Below are positions 22,701 through 31,900 of a stretch of 42,573 nt of DNA, piece after piece. Below the pieces are notes generated by a model. It saw only the letters and a list, made by a program, of their open reading frames with translations. It was not told where the DNA came from and did no database searches. Numbering within the stretch: the first letter of the stretch is position 1; every line of letters begins with the position of its first letter. Made by a program: the position numbers and the translations under genes. The stretch spans positions 1 to 42,573 of the forward strand of contig VXPO01000085.1 of the NCBI GenBank assembly GCA_009839505.1. Reading direction: 5' to 3'. Source of the stretch: Gammaproteobacteria bacterium (GTDB taxonomy: Bacteria; Pseudomonadota; Gammaproteobacteria; Pseudomonadales; Azotimanducaceae).

Positions 22701-22745
22701 CCGCCGGCTTCGTGTGTCCGGCGTACCCAGCGCAAACGTATCCAT
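10767..22745 (-). CDS. Giant autotransporter with about 30 Calx-beta modules (surface protein B)
   Basis: Predicted type Va autotransporter of 3992 aa from one uninterrupted 12-kb frame. The N-terminus has a long Arg-rich region (residues 1-41), a hydrophobic core (ASVFVLLASL) and ALA/Q cleavage after about 57; extended signal peptides occur in this class. I count about 30 modules between residues 56 and 3425, about 113 aa each, with the Calx-beta pattern (EGGxxxFxVxL, YATxDGTAxAGxDY, TLTFAPGE, DDxxDEPDExF, GTIxDDD). Repeated acidic motifs suggest Ca2+-stabilised rigidity. Residues 3426-3515 are the same LCVGGAP Ig-like module as in protein A. The barrel starts near 3623 (SWSIWGRGG) and ends ISCRASF with terminal Phe. 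The barrel has four cysteines. No enzymatic domain is visible, so an adhesin or stalk role is the likeliest. Confidence 0.9.
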   Translation of the reverse strand: MDTFALGTPDTRSRRLRRTARQDSESRPDPGRGYRTRAARASVFVLLASLWTPQALAQEFAREDDGGIRFAVTRVGPSDGVASVRYATCPTSLADAAAQAACAMLSGTATVSIDYTETHGTITFADAATSTSITVPVADDSIDEPDETLHFVLFEGTGLEVPPEHAVTEGTIIDDDPSPVLSASNPSAAEDVGDLTFEVNLDRASSRQLEVPWKTVDQTAVAGEDYTSTSGTITFAPGSTSATVTVAVTDDEDIEPPETFKLEFTSVDHLNIGRGGVGTIEDNEVNEGDPYLVVKGEDAAETNASISFTLALTHASDAEIVVEYETVDGTAKSSGSGVADRDYVATTGSVTFAPGEISHSVSVSLRDDNVWEGDETLGLDITSAVGTEGVVDGDATILDDEGRPTANSPATCRGIPRFLCVGEDVGNAVIPVELSHRSAKEFVITGTTEAFTACSTVRHCSGAVQQDDYTHTVATMTFAPGVTSGQSMRVPIIDDDLYEPPPSGANGERFKVYFHEQGSAASSGSLFWVEIRDNEGPPTVDIKDASNAEGRTISFTLDLSHSSNVETTVDWETRNGTARAGFDYEARSGKARIGANRTSHTVSVDTLLDDVDEANEFFWVDLSQPNGLLIGDANGRGTIIDDDPPPECHVLEVSGEGGVRPCDDCEESAGSAVESEGPINFTVAIVAESETTRDVRYATADHTAEGGSDYQTTNGTLTFAAGELEKTVAVPLIDDSLVEEVEQFRFTLPDCLPEDLDTDVYATIFDDDVIGVSVAIADAEGDEDVGELDFVVTLSESPTQEATVAYRTRDGTAVAGEDYTAVDDVLTFAAGSGTEHTISVAVTDDGDVDAPRETFEVVLSDPANVVFAPGRRTTAVGTIVDNEMTPVINVGAAQGTEGGTLAFPVTLSAASTAEITVEYRLEDGTARFVHDYLGNAGDLTLARGTTSGTIRVGSVDNDLSEPDETFTIEIHTPVNATLGDAKATGTIVDDEAPPVIERETAISIAEARSRRLQVSFETGSTLSEYPVKIQARTAHGTAGAADYHTFDRELSIKAEEAAADPFDVRTKGDAVDEDDETFDIHFTVVEGHVAAPAQWTTRVTVTDDDRPPHVGIRDARADEGTSAAFEVRLSAASERRVSMRYQSRYGTATADDFDSVDAMLEFAPGQTSRTIEVPLLEDMLDEPDEETFKVGLSEVVNAVFGRPSGNQSWFEDYGWDGEGNGLVVDTDPSPQVSITDQEANEGDADPTMNFEVTMDVAHYQAIRVNYEITEDTATEGDDYTSSHYSGQLTFSPGTSRRTIAVSAIDDDEPEGTETFEIELDHPRQVVIGEEPPYVFAKRVAVGTILDDDVHVTVDGARGKEGETVSFVVAVSGDFASTLTVDYELRSGTATLGADFQAKSGSNTGSLDFGVGETSKSIDVDLLADALDEEDEETFELVLTGARGARITTGQAEGVIEDVDDLPTLTIADATAVEEGATLGFVVTLSPASGRRVTVGYRTQDGTAVAGEDYVPDQAVLTFEAAQTSSTIAVASIDDDKDELDEGFHVVLGAAQNATVDDTDGAGTITDNDGPPALSITGGRGVEGGEVEFSVSRSAASSQTITVRYATKDGTATGLDYAAASGVLTFEPDGEAVMALPVALLADDLDEPDETFEMELSDPMGATLAPADAAAEGVIEDGNDPPLLTVADARGVEGETLSFVASLVGGSSRTVTVRYAADEAEGEELAGNPAAGSGEDFEPDTGVISFAPGESATTFAVTTLDDTVHEIDEVFAVRFSDPSGIDLAAEFARGTIEDNEVPPSLSIADAPDAPEDGMLVFDVALDGVSAQVVTVGYRVVDGTAVAGMDYEAKEGVLEIQPGESSATVEVALVDDDVDEPDEHLGVVLGDAQFATVDVAEAAGTILDNDDPPVFSITGGTGVEGSDIGFAVTLTGVSSQAVTVGYATSDGTAVAGADYAAAAGLLTFEPGEGSVRTVPVGLLSDNADEDDETFVMTLSAPIGATLGVDTAEGTIIDVNEPPLLSVDDARGPEGGELAFQFSLSGTSGRAVTVDYEFLDATARAGEDYEATAGRLTIEPGESGIALPVALLEDDIDEPDELFVLLLSSPVNTSLADPVALGTIEDNDDPPMVSVADAPAVGEGGTLAFTVSLTAASGHDVEVTYQTVDGSAVAGVDYAANRGVLTLSAGTRQGTVEVAALDDSLDEPDEDLTVRLTRPRNAILARDVGGGVILDDDDPPELHVADTVGVEGTEIVFLFTLLEPSAQRVEVAYATADGTALAGSDYVAANGTLELAPFQRAATVTLALPDDTIEEQDETFTLSLSSPVNATLTRDAATGTITDDDGTPVLSVSGGSGEEGSTLEFEIARRGSTSRTATVDYATVDGTAVAGADYGAVAGTLTFAAGEESATVPVRLLDDAVDEPEEIFELTLSNAVDANIAVGTAVGTIVDTDAAPRLSVTGGEDVEGGTVEFVVSLAPSSTRSVTVVYETTDGSAEAGADYDFTSGSLTFAPGETARTVAVALLDDALDEADETFALNLSSPANATVATPSADGTILDDDASPALSVTGGRDVEGGSVDFVVTLEPNSARTVTVGYATADGTAVENDDYRPVDGTLTFAAGQTRRTVAVQLVDDDVDEPDEAFALALSSPANATLAVDSADGEIIDDDGAALLTVADAIATEGDGTIEFTVSLNKPSGRAVTARFDTADGTAVDGEDYESASGTVTIAAGGLATTVSIALRDDSADEPDETFTLTLSAVDNAVAARDVAEGTILDDDRSATLSVGGARGPEGGTASFVITKSGTTTRSATVQYRTVDGTASVHADYAFAGGTLTFAPDDTSLTVTVALTADAVHEPDETFRLNLSSAEGAVLGVDSGVGVILDRSEAPEISIGDTRVVEGGTAVFDVTVAGARSGVVTADFTTVDGEAVAGEDYETTSGQLTFAPEDRRLEIAVVVLDDALDEPDETFSAVLSSPQGAVLADEEGTATVIDDDGSPVLRVAATEGVEGETLDFVVSLSGSSGQRVTVDYATSDGTAIAPGDYQAGSGTLEFAPGTLARTIAVPSVDDELDESTESLTVTLSASSGANIAIASAEGLILDNDATTLSIADVGGFEGDPLEFVVTLVGSTSLPVSVRYATSDGTATVGTDYVFASGTLTFDAGATTQTVTVATLQDDLQEPDETLAVNLSAPINAALAEGRESATGSIWDDDGLPILTVADTSVGESDGEAGFRLSLDRAAPRDLTVAYRTEDATAVAGTDYARTAGSATFSRGDTARTVFVPVVDDDLDEPDESFDLVLSDGVGLVVADDTATAEIVDDDEPPTVTVSDATAVESEGELRFAVTLSGASGREVAVAYSTEDGTAVVGEDYAMAAGELTFVPGVIAAEVSVPVIDDAIVEPDEEHLALVWRVVQQGVADSEARSRGTILDDDLAPPSAHESLPNVHLCVGGAPRELALGTYFGGDELTFAAVSSDPDVAAVDMIDGTLTVHPVSEGEATVSVTAINDKGEASGTFDVLVVSDPAELSAIESALALIGGGHLGEVVSAVADRFGPARDRLAAAGGPVDRDPQALPPLASGLEALLGERRSPVVSNALTWGNWSTPAGLHPQPHPPLRDGILAFSVADSATGGTSWSIWGRGGVRRFQGGEDAEVRGTLDAAQIGVDGRFGDWVAGLSLAHSRGETDYRFARSLDACGRAGEGEGLLETEIDSVSPYAGAILERGWIWATIGFGRGSATLERCDSGRRDVADLEMRLFALGGRQELGENVPWSLSLLEEVGIAEVETDAGTSAVAGRMASAGRARIGLEAGHLRSRGSASVVTYLRANARGDWGDGGSGAGLELEAGVRYRCDYRRLGYTVALRSLATHSTSGYRDYGAEASASLLPKPDGTGFALTMKSSLGDDAGLAYGWSRGLRALEMRPDAKGRTIPWRFEASVGYGTKAFGGLTRPFAAWGAGELGGDARVGVRYEFANHLERVAAELGVGRGLHGTQIGISCRASF
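12471..22580 (-). repeat. About 30 tandem Calx-beta modules inside surface protein B
   Basis: About 10 kb of tandem units of about 340 bp, each encoding one Calx-beta module. The N-terminal third (roughly ten modules) is more divergent and includes cysteine-containing ones. The middle and C-terminal modules are more regular, many opening with LSVTGG or LSVADA words. Repeated GAC/GAT codons give the recurrent tcgtcgtc strings on the plus strand. Confidence 0.85.
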
Positions 22746-22801
22746 GTCGACGAACAGTCGCCCCCCTGAGCCCTTGCGCGGCGTCCATCCGCGCCTCGCC
22801 C

Positions 22802-22846
22802 AAAATACGCAAGATGCTCCGACGGGGCGTCCCCAAGATTGGGGAC
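22802..22846 (-). promoter_or_regulatory. Promoter of surface protein B with shared palindrome
   Basis: On the minus strand the 18-bp GTCCCCAATCTTGGGGAC (22829-22846) is a perfect inverted repeat with 8-bp arms and a 2-bp centre. It is the best copy of the three. A -10-like TATTTT (22802-22807) follows exactly 23 nt after TTGGGG. The predicted start site is near 22795, about 50 nt before the ATG. Confidence 0.6.
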
Positions 22847-22924
22847 AAAAACGCCGGTTCTGATGGCTTGGTTGCGACTGACCGGGCCAGTCAGGTCATG
22901 GAGCGCCCCAAGCGGCTCCAGGTT

Positions 22925-25900
22925 CTACGGAACGACGGTGCTTTCCGCCTCGTGGCGCGGGGAAGTCGACAGATTGGTCAGGTGGCCGGTGGGACTCCTC
23001 AGCAGACTCATCACCCAGATGGGCTCGTCCGATTCGATCCGTACCTGCCACTTGCCCGCACCGTCGCCGAACGCACCGCCCTCGATGTCCTCGCTGTCGC
23101 CGGATTCCAGCTCAACCGAGGTCAACTCGAGCGAAGCGCCGGCGGGTACGGTCGCCCGCACCGGATCGCCCGGGGATATTCCGTCGCTATCGATGCCGGT
23201 CAAGGTCACGGCGGCGTCGATCGTGCCGGGATTGATCAGACGCAGTCGGCTGACCTGTCTGTCGTTGCTCGCCGGGTTGAGGAATACGACCCGGTAGACG
23301 TCGTCGTCGATGGGCGCGAGATCGTGCATCGCGGTGACGAAACCGTCGTCGGTGCGGATGTAGCCCAGCACCTCGATGTCGAGTTCGCTGCTGAGCTCCA
23401 ACCGCCAGGCACCCTCGCCAGCGCCCGTGCTGCCGGCAAGTCCCTTATCGGGATTCCCCAGTTCCAGATCGTCGGAGTTGAACTGCGCGGCCGCGCCGGC
23501 GTCGATCGACAGGATCACCGTCTCATAGGTCGTATCGGTGTCGTCGAACGCCTCGATCAGGACGTTCCCCGCTTGCGCCGACTGGTTGATCACACGGACG
23601 AATCCCTGCAGGTCAGGGTTCGATACGGAGGGGAACAGCGGCACGGTGACCGAACCTTCGGCACTGCCGGGCGTCTGGGGGGCGGTCGACAGGTTGGTCA
23701 GCCGTCCCTGGCTCGCCAGCAGACTCATGGCCACGATCGGCGTGTCCGAGACGACCTCCAGTTGCCACTTGCCTTCGCCGTCGCCCAGGGCGCCACCCTC
23801 GATGCCCGGGCCGGTGCCGGCTTCCAGTTCGGACGCGGTCAAGTCGATCGCGGATCCGGCCGGGAGATGGATGCGCACCTCTTCGGATTCCGTGCCGAGG
23901 TCGTCGATTCCGGTGACCGTCACGCTCGCGTCGACGTCTCCGGAATTGACTAGGCGCAGTCGGCTTTCCTGGTTGACGTTTTCGCCGGGGTTGAAGAAGA
24001 CCAGTCCGCGGTGGACGCCGGCCTCGACCGGCACGACGTCGTGCAGCGAGGTCACGAAGCCGTCGGAGGTGCGTGCATAGGACAACACCTCGATGTCGAG
24101 ATCGCTGGTGAGCAGCAGGCGCCAGTTGCCTTGGCCCGGCTGGCCGATCCCGTTGGGCAGGCCCTTGTCCGTGTTTCCGCCCTCGAGGTCGTCGGAGTTG
24201 AAGTGGGCCGCGCCGCCGGCGGCGATGCTGAGCGTCACCGGCCCGGCGCGCATGCCGTTGTCGTCGACGGCCTCGATGTCCACCTCGCCGGCCACCTCGG
24301 AGTGGCTGATCACGCGCACGAAACCCTGCCGGTCGGCGTTCGCCGCGGACTCGAACAGCGGTACGCGTCCACTCACCTCGCCTCCCCGGGCCGGCAGCCT
24401 GGCGCGGATCGTGAAGCCGCGCGCGTATATCTGTCCCGCGCTGCGGATTCGCCGATTGCCGGGGGTGTAGGTCACGGTCACGTCTTCTCCGGGTTGTACG
24501 GCTCGGGCCAGCGTCAGCACCACGGTGCTCGCGGCCACGCCGACGTCCGCGACGTTCGCCGGCTCGGCCGCGTCGGCACCCGAACCGTCGTTGCCGTCCA
24601 CCTGCACGTCGAAGGCACCCGGTTCGGGAACCGAGGACTCGTCCAGCATCCGGTCGAAACGCAGCGTCAGGCGGTCGGCCCGAGCCCGGGCGTCCACCGG
24701 CACCGGCGGCGTGTCGTTGTCCATGACCGCGACCGGCAGCGTCGCCACTTGGACCCCGTCGTAGCCACCACCACGCGCCTGATGGGCGATGCTTGCGGCA
24801 CCGTCGTCGGCGTCGCTGTCCTCGGCTGCGTCGACGGTGATGGTCCGTCCGAGTGCCCAGTCGTCGATGGCGAAAGTCACGGACGAGGGCCGCAAATCGA
24901 TGCCCGACCCCGAAACCACGCTGGCGGTCAGGATCACGGCGGACGATGGCTCCGTATCGAGGCGCACGGTATAGGTCGCGGTGCCGCCCTCGCCGACCGT
25001 GAGCATGCCGGTGGACAGCGCCACGCCGGCCCGGTCGTCGTCCACGACGGCGACCGACACGCTTTCCACGGCCACGCCTCCGTAACCGCCGCCGCTGGCC
25101 ACATGACTCACCGATGCCTGGTCGGCCGCCGTATCCTCGTCGTGGGCGGCGTGTACCGTGATGTTCTGGGCGATGGCCCAATTCGCGGCGTCGAAGGTGA
25201 GCGCGGCGGGTTCGACGCTGAGGTCGGCGCCGACGGGAGCTGAAGGCGTCACGGTGACCGGCCCGGTGGGTTCGGTGGCGAGCGACACGGCGTACGTCCC
25301 CTCGCCGCCTTCGCGAATCGACAGCGCGTTGGTCGAAAGGTCGACGGCGAGAACGTCGTCGTCCGCCACATTCACCGCCACCGCCGCCAGCGCGACGCCG
25401 TCGTAGGCGCCGCCGCCGACGGTGTGCGTGACGGTCTCCCGGGTATCCTCGCCATCGTCGTCCTGAAGTGCTTCTATGGTCACCATCTGCGCAGCCGCCC
25501 AGTCTGCCGCCGTGAACGTGAGAACCGCGGGACGGACGGCAATCGACGCACCGGCCGCAACGCTCGTCGTCACGGTCACCGGGGCGTCCGGCAACGCGTC
25601 GAGCACGACCGTGTAGGTCGTGGTGTCGCCCTCGGCGACAGACACCGAAGTCGCCGAGAAGGTCACGCCGGCGATGTCGTCGTCGATCACGGAGACGACG
25701 GTGTCCGGGACCGGCACGCCATCGTAGTCGCCGCCCCGCGCCGCGTGGCGCACGGTCACCAGCCCATCCACCGTGTCGTCGTCATGGGGCGCCCGGATGG
25801 TCACGATCTGGGTGGTGTCCCAGTCCGCGACGGTGAACGACAGGACCGCCGGCGCCACATCCAGCTCTCCGGAAGCGGTCGCCGTCACCGTCACGGGCGC

Positions 25901-28900
25901 AGTGGGTTGGGTGGACAGCCGGATGTTGTAAGTCGCGCTGCCGCCCTCCGGGACGTCGATTCTTGTTGCCCACACGACCACCCCCGGAGTGTCGTCGTCG
26001 GTCACCGTGACGTTGACGACGCCGAGCACATCGCCGTCGTAGCCGGCACCCGAGGCGGTGTGCCGCAGGGTCACCTCGTCGTCCGCCGTGTCGGCGTCGT
26101 CGCCGGCGGCAACCGCAACGGTTCGCGGCGTGGACCAATCGGTTGTCGTGATCACGATTTCGGCGGGACGGACCGTCAGATCCGCTCCAGTTGGTACGGC
26201 AACCGACATCGTCATGGTCGCCCGCGGAGCCGAGACAAGACGCACGGTGTAGTCGGTCTCGGCGTTTTCGGCTACGCCAAGGTGCGTGGTCGAGAACACC
26301 GCCTGCGGGGCATCGGCGTCCTCCACCGCGACGGCGACGCCCGGCACGTCGACCGCGCCGTAGCCCCCGCCGCTTGCCACATGGGTCACCGTCGCCGTCT
26401 CGTCGACGGCGTCGTCGTCGCCGGCCACCGTTACCGTTACCGTTCGCACGGTCATCCAGTCGGTCGGCGAGAACGTCACGGCCGAAGGTGCGACGTTCAG
26501 ATCCGACCCGGGCGGCGCGGTAGCCGTCACGGTCACCGGCCCCGTGGGTTCGGTAGTGAGAACCAGTGTGTAGACGGCGCTTCCTCGTTCGCGAATGTTC
26601 AACTCGGACGTCGAGACGTCCACGCCCTTCGTGTCGTCGTCCAACACCGTCGTGCGGACGCTGTCGACGGATACGCCGTCGTAGCCGCCGCCCGAGACGG
26701 CATGGGTCACGGTGGCCGCGTCGTCTTCACCGTCGGCGTCCTGTTCAGCTTCGACCGTCATGGTCCTGGCGGTTCCCCAGTCCGCCGGCGTGAACACGAG
26801 CCTGCCCGGGTCGACGGTGAGTCCGGAACCGGACGGTGCCGTCGCGGTCACTTCGACCGTACCGACGGGTTCGGTGTCGAGAACGACGGTGTACGTTGTC
26901 TGAGATCCTTCGTTAACCGCGAGCATCGTCGTGGAGATGACCACGCCGTCCACGTCGTCGTCGAAGACGTCGACGGTGACGTCGGACGTCGTCACCCGTT
27001 CGTAGCCGGAGCCGGTTGCGACGTGTGACAGCACCGAATAGCCGTCAACACTGTCGTCGTCCTCCTGGGCCGTCACCTCCACCGTCTGCGCCGTGCCCCA
27101 GGAAAACGTCGTGAAGGTCAGCCGCGAAGGGTTCGTCTCGATCTGGCCGATGCCCGTCGCATTGACGGCCACGGTGACCGATTCGACCGGTTCCGCCGTC
27201 AATTTCACTGCGTAGCTCGCGGACTTGCCCTCTTCGATGGTCAATGCGGGCGGATCCACCTCGACACCGGCGGGGTCGTTGGTCCGCTCGCGGAGGACGG
27301 ACAGCCGGTAGACGACCTGCGTCGCACCGTCTTGCGCGGTGACCGTGAGCGCGATCTCGTTGAAGCCCGGCTCCAGCGGAACCTGGATACCGGCCCGACC
27401 GGCATCGTCGTCGCCGGGTTCGGTGGAGAGGCCGGCGTTTCCATCCGCAGGCACGGCGAACACGGTTACGGTCGCGATGGAACGCCGGACCGTCGTCGCG
27501 TAGTGCAGGCTCGCCGGATCGAAGGTCGGGGTCAACGCGACAGTCGCTCCCGACGCCGTGTCGATGACCTCCAGCGTCAGCAGGGCGGCATCGGAGGAAC
27601 GCGGGCGTGGCGTCGCAGTCACCCGTGCGGGGTTCCCGGCGCCGTCGTCGTTGACCGCCCGAATCTCCAACTGGTACGTGGTGCCGTTCGCCAGACCACG
27701 AAACACGTACGAACCTCTGCTGCTTTGGCCCGGCCCGCTGTCGGGTATCGTCGACCAGTCCGGGTTCCAGGTCACCCCGCCGTCCGAACTGAGGCGGTAT
27801 TCGAAATGGGAGATGGTCTGACCGCCCGACGGCACCCCGGCGCGATAGTTGACGGCGACCTCGCCGTCGAGGGCGGAGGTGACGTTCGCGGTCGTTCTTC
27901 CCGGAGCGGGACAGTACGGCAGCGTCGAGGGGACAACCGTGCCCCGCTCGCGTTGGGTCGCGATGTCACTGCGGAACCTGCTGAGGGATCGGGGAACGCA
28001 GCCCCTCAGGTAGTTCCTCTCCAGGGAGAGTTCCACCAGGCTTTGGAGATCGCCGAGTTCTCTGGGGATCCGGCCGTCGAGCCGGTTGAAGTCCAGCCTC
28101 AGCACCTCGAGTCGAGTGAGGCTCCCGAACCAGTCGGGGAAGAACCCCTCCAGGCCGGTGTCGGAGATCGGCTGCTGGTACACGCTGACCTCGACGTTGC
28201 GGCCGAGGCGCAGGACTCGTAGCGACACGAGCCGTTGCAGGGAGTCGGGAATCTCGCCGCTCAGGCTGTTCGACCCCAGGTCCAGTTCGGTGAGCGCGGC
28301 GAGGTTGCCGAGAGAGTCCGGGATCGTGCCGCTCAGCCCGGGCAGATCGATGCCCACGACGCTGCGGTTGTTGCTGAGATCGAGCACGGTCAACTGCGAC
28401 AGGTTGCCGAGCTCTTCGGGAATCGGACCCCTCAGCCCGACGCCGCTGAGCCGGAGCACGGTCAGCGCGGAAAGCGAACCGAGTTCGGGCGTCAGTTCGC
28501 CGCGCAGCGAGGTCGAGTACAAATCCGTTTCCAAGTCGCTATCGAATGCCGTGACGCGCCCGTCCGACGTCTCGATGGCCATCCAGTCGCGCATGCTTCT
28601 GTCCGGGGACCAGTCCAGACTCGGCGGATCCTGCCCACCGACGACGGCTTCCCACCAGGCCATCAAGGTGTTGCAGTCGTCGATGAGACCGGCGCTGGGG
28701 GAACCCGTGACGCCGGTGACCGCGGGAGTGGTGGCCGCGCAGTACGGCGCGCGAATCACGGTGATCGTGTAGGTCTTGGTTTCGCCGTCCTCGGCGAGGA
28801 TCTCGAGCGTCATGACGTTGTCCCCGACCGCCAGCCGCATCTGTATGCCAGCCGTGTCGGGGTCGAGATCTTCGGGCGTGGCGGTCGCGACCGTCGACTT

Positions 28901-31900
28901 GACGTGGTTGGGTTCGGCGTGAATCGACACCACCGTGACGGTGTTGGCGACCTCGGCCGTGTAGGAGGTGACTGCCGGGTCGAACGCCGGCATCAGGGTC
29001 GCGGCTCCGTCGCCGTCGCTCACGGTCAGACCCTTGAGGTTCGCATCCGGCTCAGGATCCGTTCGCCCCGACACCGAGGGCGACCATGCGCCCTCGCCCT
29101 CGTCGTTGTTGGCACGGACTTGGATCTGGTACTCCGTGTCGTAGACGAGTCCGGTGATCGTGGCGCGGGTCCGTGCGACGCCCTGCGGCCCGGCCTCGAA
29201 CGCCCCGGCGTCGCCGGTGCGGTACTGCAGGTCGTAGTCGTCGATGGCCGGCCTGCCGCTGTTCGGCGGTTCCTCCCAGCGCACGTTCAAACTGGTACCG
29301 GACGTCTCCGCTATGCTCGGCGCCGACGGTGCATTGGGGGGTTCGTCGACGTCGCCGACATCGATGGCAACGTTGATCGTGTCGCTGTTGCCCATGTCGT
29401 CTTCGACCCTCACGGTCACGCGGTAGGTGATTCCCTGTTCGTGGTCGAGTCCGCCGTCAACCAGGAGCTGGCCGTCGCCGGCGTCGATGTCGAAGTGGGC
29501 CGCATCAGCGCCGAGCAGCGAATAGGTCAGCGGATCGCCGTCGTCGTCCTGGGCGGACACGGGCGAGCCGATGGGACTGCTTGGGGACGAGTTCTCTGCG
29601 ATGTTGCGCGTCGTCGAGACGCCCTCGTCGAAACTCGGCGATGCGTTGGCGCCGTCGTCGTCCGCGACCGTGACCTCGACGTCGGGGATGCCGCCCTCGT
29701 AGCCGCCGCCGGTGGCGGAGTGGGTCAGGGTGACGGGGTCGTCGTCCGCGTCGGCGTCGTCGGCGGCCGTCACGGTCACGGTCTGCGCCTGGTCCCAATT
29801 GGCGGTGGTGTAGGTCAGCATGGACGGGTTCACCGTCACGTCGCTACCCGACGTACCGCCGACCGTGACCACCGTGTCGCCCACCGGTTGGTAGTCCAGG
29901 CCAATCTCGTACTGCCCGCCGCCCGCGTCTCCTTCGACGACCGTCAACTCCGCCGGCGACACCCATCCGGTCGGCATCGTCAGGCAGGTCACCCCGGCGT
30001 CTTCGTAATGACCGCAATCGTGATCGGCTTCCGGGGTGTGGGGACAGTCGATCAGCCGCGCCTCGGTGCCGATGCAGGCCACGTCGTCCAGGTTGATGGG
30101 ACCGGTACCCTCGCCGAAGTGGGCGGCGGTCCGGACCCGGACGACGTCGACGAAACCCGCCTGCCGGCACGCGACCCGGCCGTCGAGTGCGTCCCAGCCG
30201 TCGTCGCAGACGGTGCCCCAGACGCCTCCGACGACGACCTCCACGCGCCCTTCGGCATCGTCGCTGCCGCCACTCAGGCGTAGGTCGCCCTCGGCGGTAG
30301 CGGGGTCGAAGTGGTACGTCAGCGACGACGACCAGACACCTGCGCCCTCGGCGTTGTTCGCCCGCACCTGGACCTGGTAGTGGGTGGGGGAGACCAACCC
30401 GCTGATCGTTCCGGTCGTGCCGGTCAACCCCTGCGGCCCCGCTGTGAAGGTGCCGGTCGTGCCGACCCGGTACTGCAGGTCGTAGTCGTCGACCGGGGGC
30501 CGGTCGAGGTCGCCGGGCGGATCCCAGGCGAACGTGGCGCTGTTGGCAGTCGTGGCCGTGACCCTCGGTGTCGACGGCGCCGAAGGAGGTTCGTCCACGT
30601 CGCCCACGGTGATCTCGACGCTGATCGTGTCGCTGCCGCCCTCGCCGTCTTCGACCCGGACGGAAACGCGGTAGTCGATCCCCTGCTCGTGGTCGAGGGG
30701 GCTGTTGACGAGAATCTGGCTGCTGGTTGCCGTGACCCCGAAGTGGGCGGCGTCGGTACCGAACAGCGAATAGGTCAATGGATCGTCGTCGGCGTCCGTC
30801 GCGGACACGGGCGCGCCGACCGGACTGCCGGCGGGGGAGTTCTCGGCGACGCTGCGGGAGGTGGCCGCGCCGTCGTCGAAGCTCGGCGCCTGGTTCGCGC
30901 CATCGTTGTCCGTGACCGTGACTGCGACGGTGGGGTTCGACGCGTCGTCGTAGCCGCCGCCGGTCGACGTGTGGGTAAGCGTGGCCTCGTCGTCCTGGGC
31001 ATCGGCGTCTTCGGCCGCCGTCACGGTGACGGTCTGGGACTGGTTCCAGTCGGCGACCGTGTACGTGAGCGTCGATGGGCGCGCGGTCAAGTCCGTCCCC
31101 GCCGTACCCCCGATGGTGACGACGACGGCGGCCGACGGTTCGGCGCTCAACTCGACCTCGTACTGGCCACCCTCCGTATCGCCCTCGGCGACAGACAGCG
31201 TGTTCGCCGACAGCCGCACCGTACCAAGCGCGGTGCCGTCGACCGAAGGAGTGCGGAAGGTCGCCGACGCCGACCACGCGCCGTCGCCCTCGTGGTTGAC
31301 GGCGCGCACCTGGATCTCGTAGTCCGTGCTGGGCACGAATCCGGCGATGGTGGCGGTGCTGACGAGCACATCCTGCGGGCCTGCCGTGAACGCGGCGTCG
31401 CCGTCGGCCAGGTACTGCAGGTCGTAGTGTTCGATGGCGGGCCGCCCGCTGTCCGCCGGCGGATCCCAGCGAAACGTCGCGCTCGTGGCGGTCAGGTTCG
31501 ACACCGTCGGCGGTCCCGGGGCCGAAGGGGGTTCGTCGACGTCGCTGACGTCGATGTCGACCTCGATGACGGCGAAGCCGCCAGCATCGTCATCGACCCT
31601 GACCGTGACCCCGTGGCTGGTGCTCTGCTCGTGGTCGAGGGCGCCGTTCACGCGGAGCTGTCCGCTGGACGCCACGATGTCGAACAACGCCGTGTCTCCG
31701 CCGACCAGCGAGTACGTCAGCGTCCCGCCGTCATCGTCTGTGGCGGACACCGGTGCGCCGACGAGCTGGCCCGGGGTGGAGTTCTCGGCGACGGTGCGCG
31801 AGGCCGGGCTTTCTTCGTCGAACCGCGGCGCCTGGTTGCCGCCCTCGTCGTCGATCACGGTGACGGCGACACTGGGGATCGACACGCCGTCGTAGCCGCC

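Noticed and set aside
22874-22893. Short inverted repeat (gactg/cagtc) after surface protein C as a terminator
   Set aside because: Only 5 bp of stem with a 7-nt loop and no T tract; such repeats are expected by chance in GC-rich DNA.
28235-30283. 682-aa open frame on the plus strand, opposite surface protein C
   Set aside because: Arg/Val/Gly/Asp-rich shadow of the SRCR, FN3 and LRR region. The minus frame has a signal peptide and recognisable domains along its whole length.
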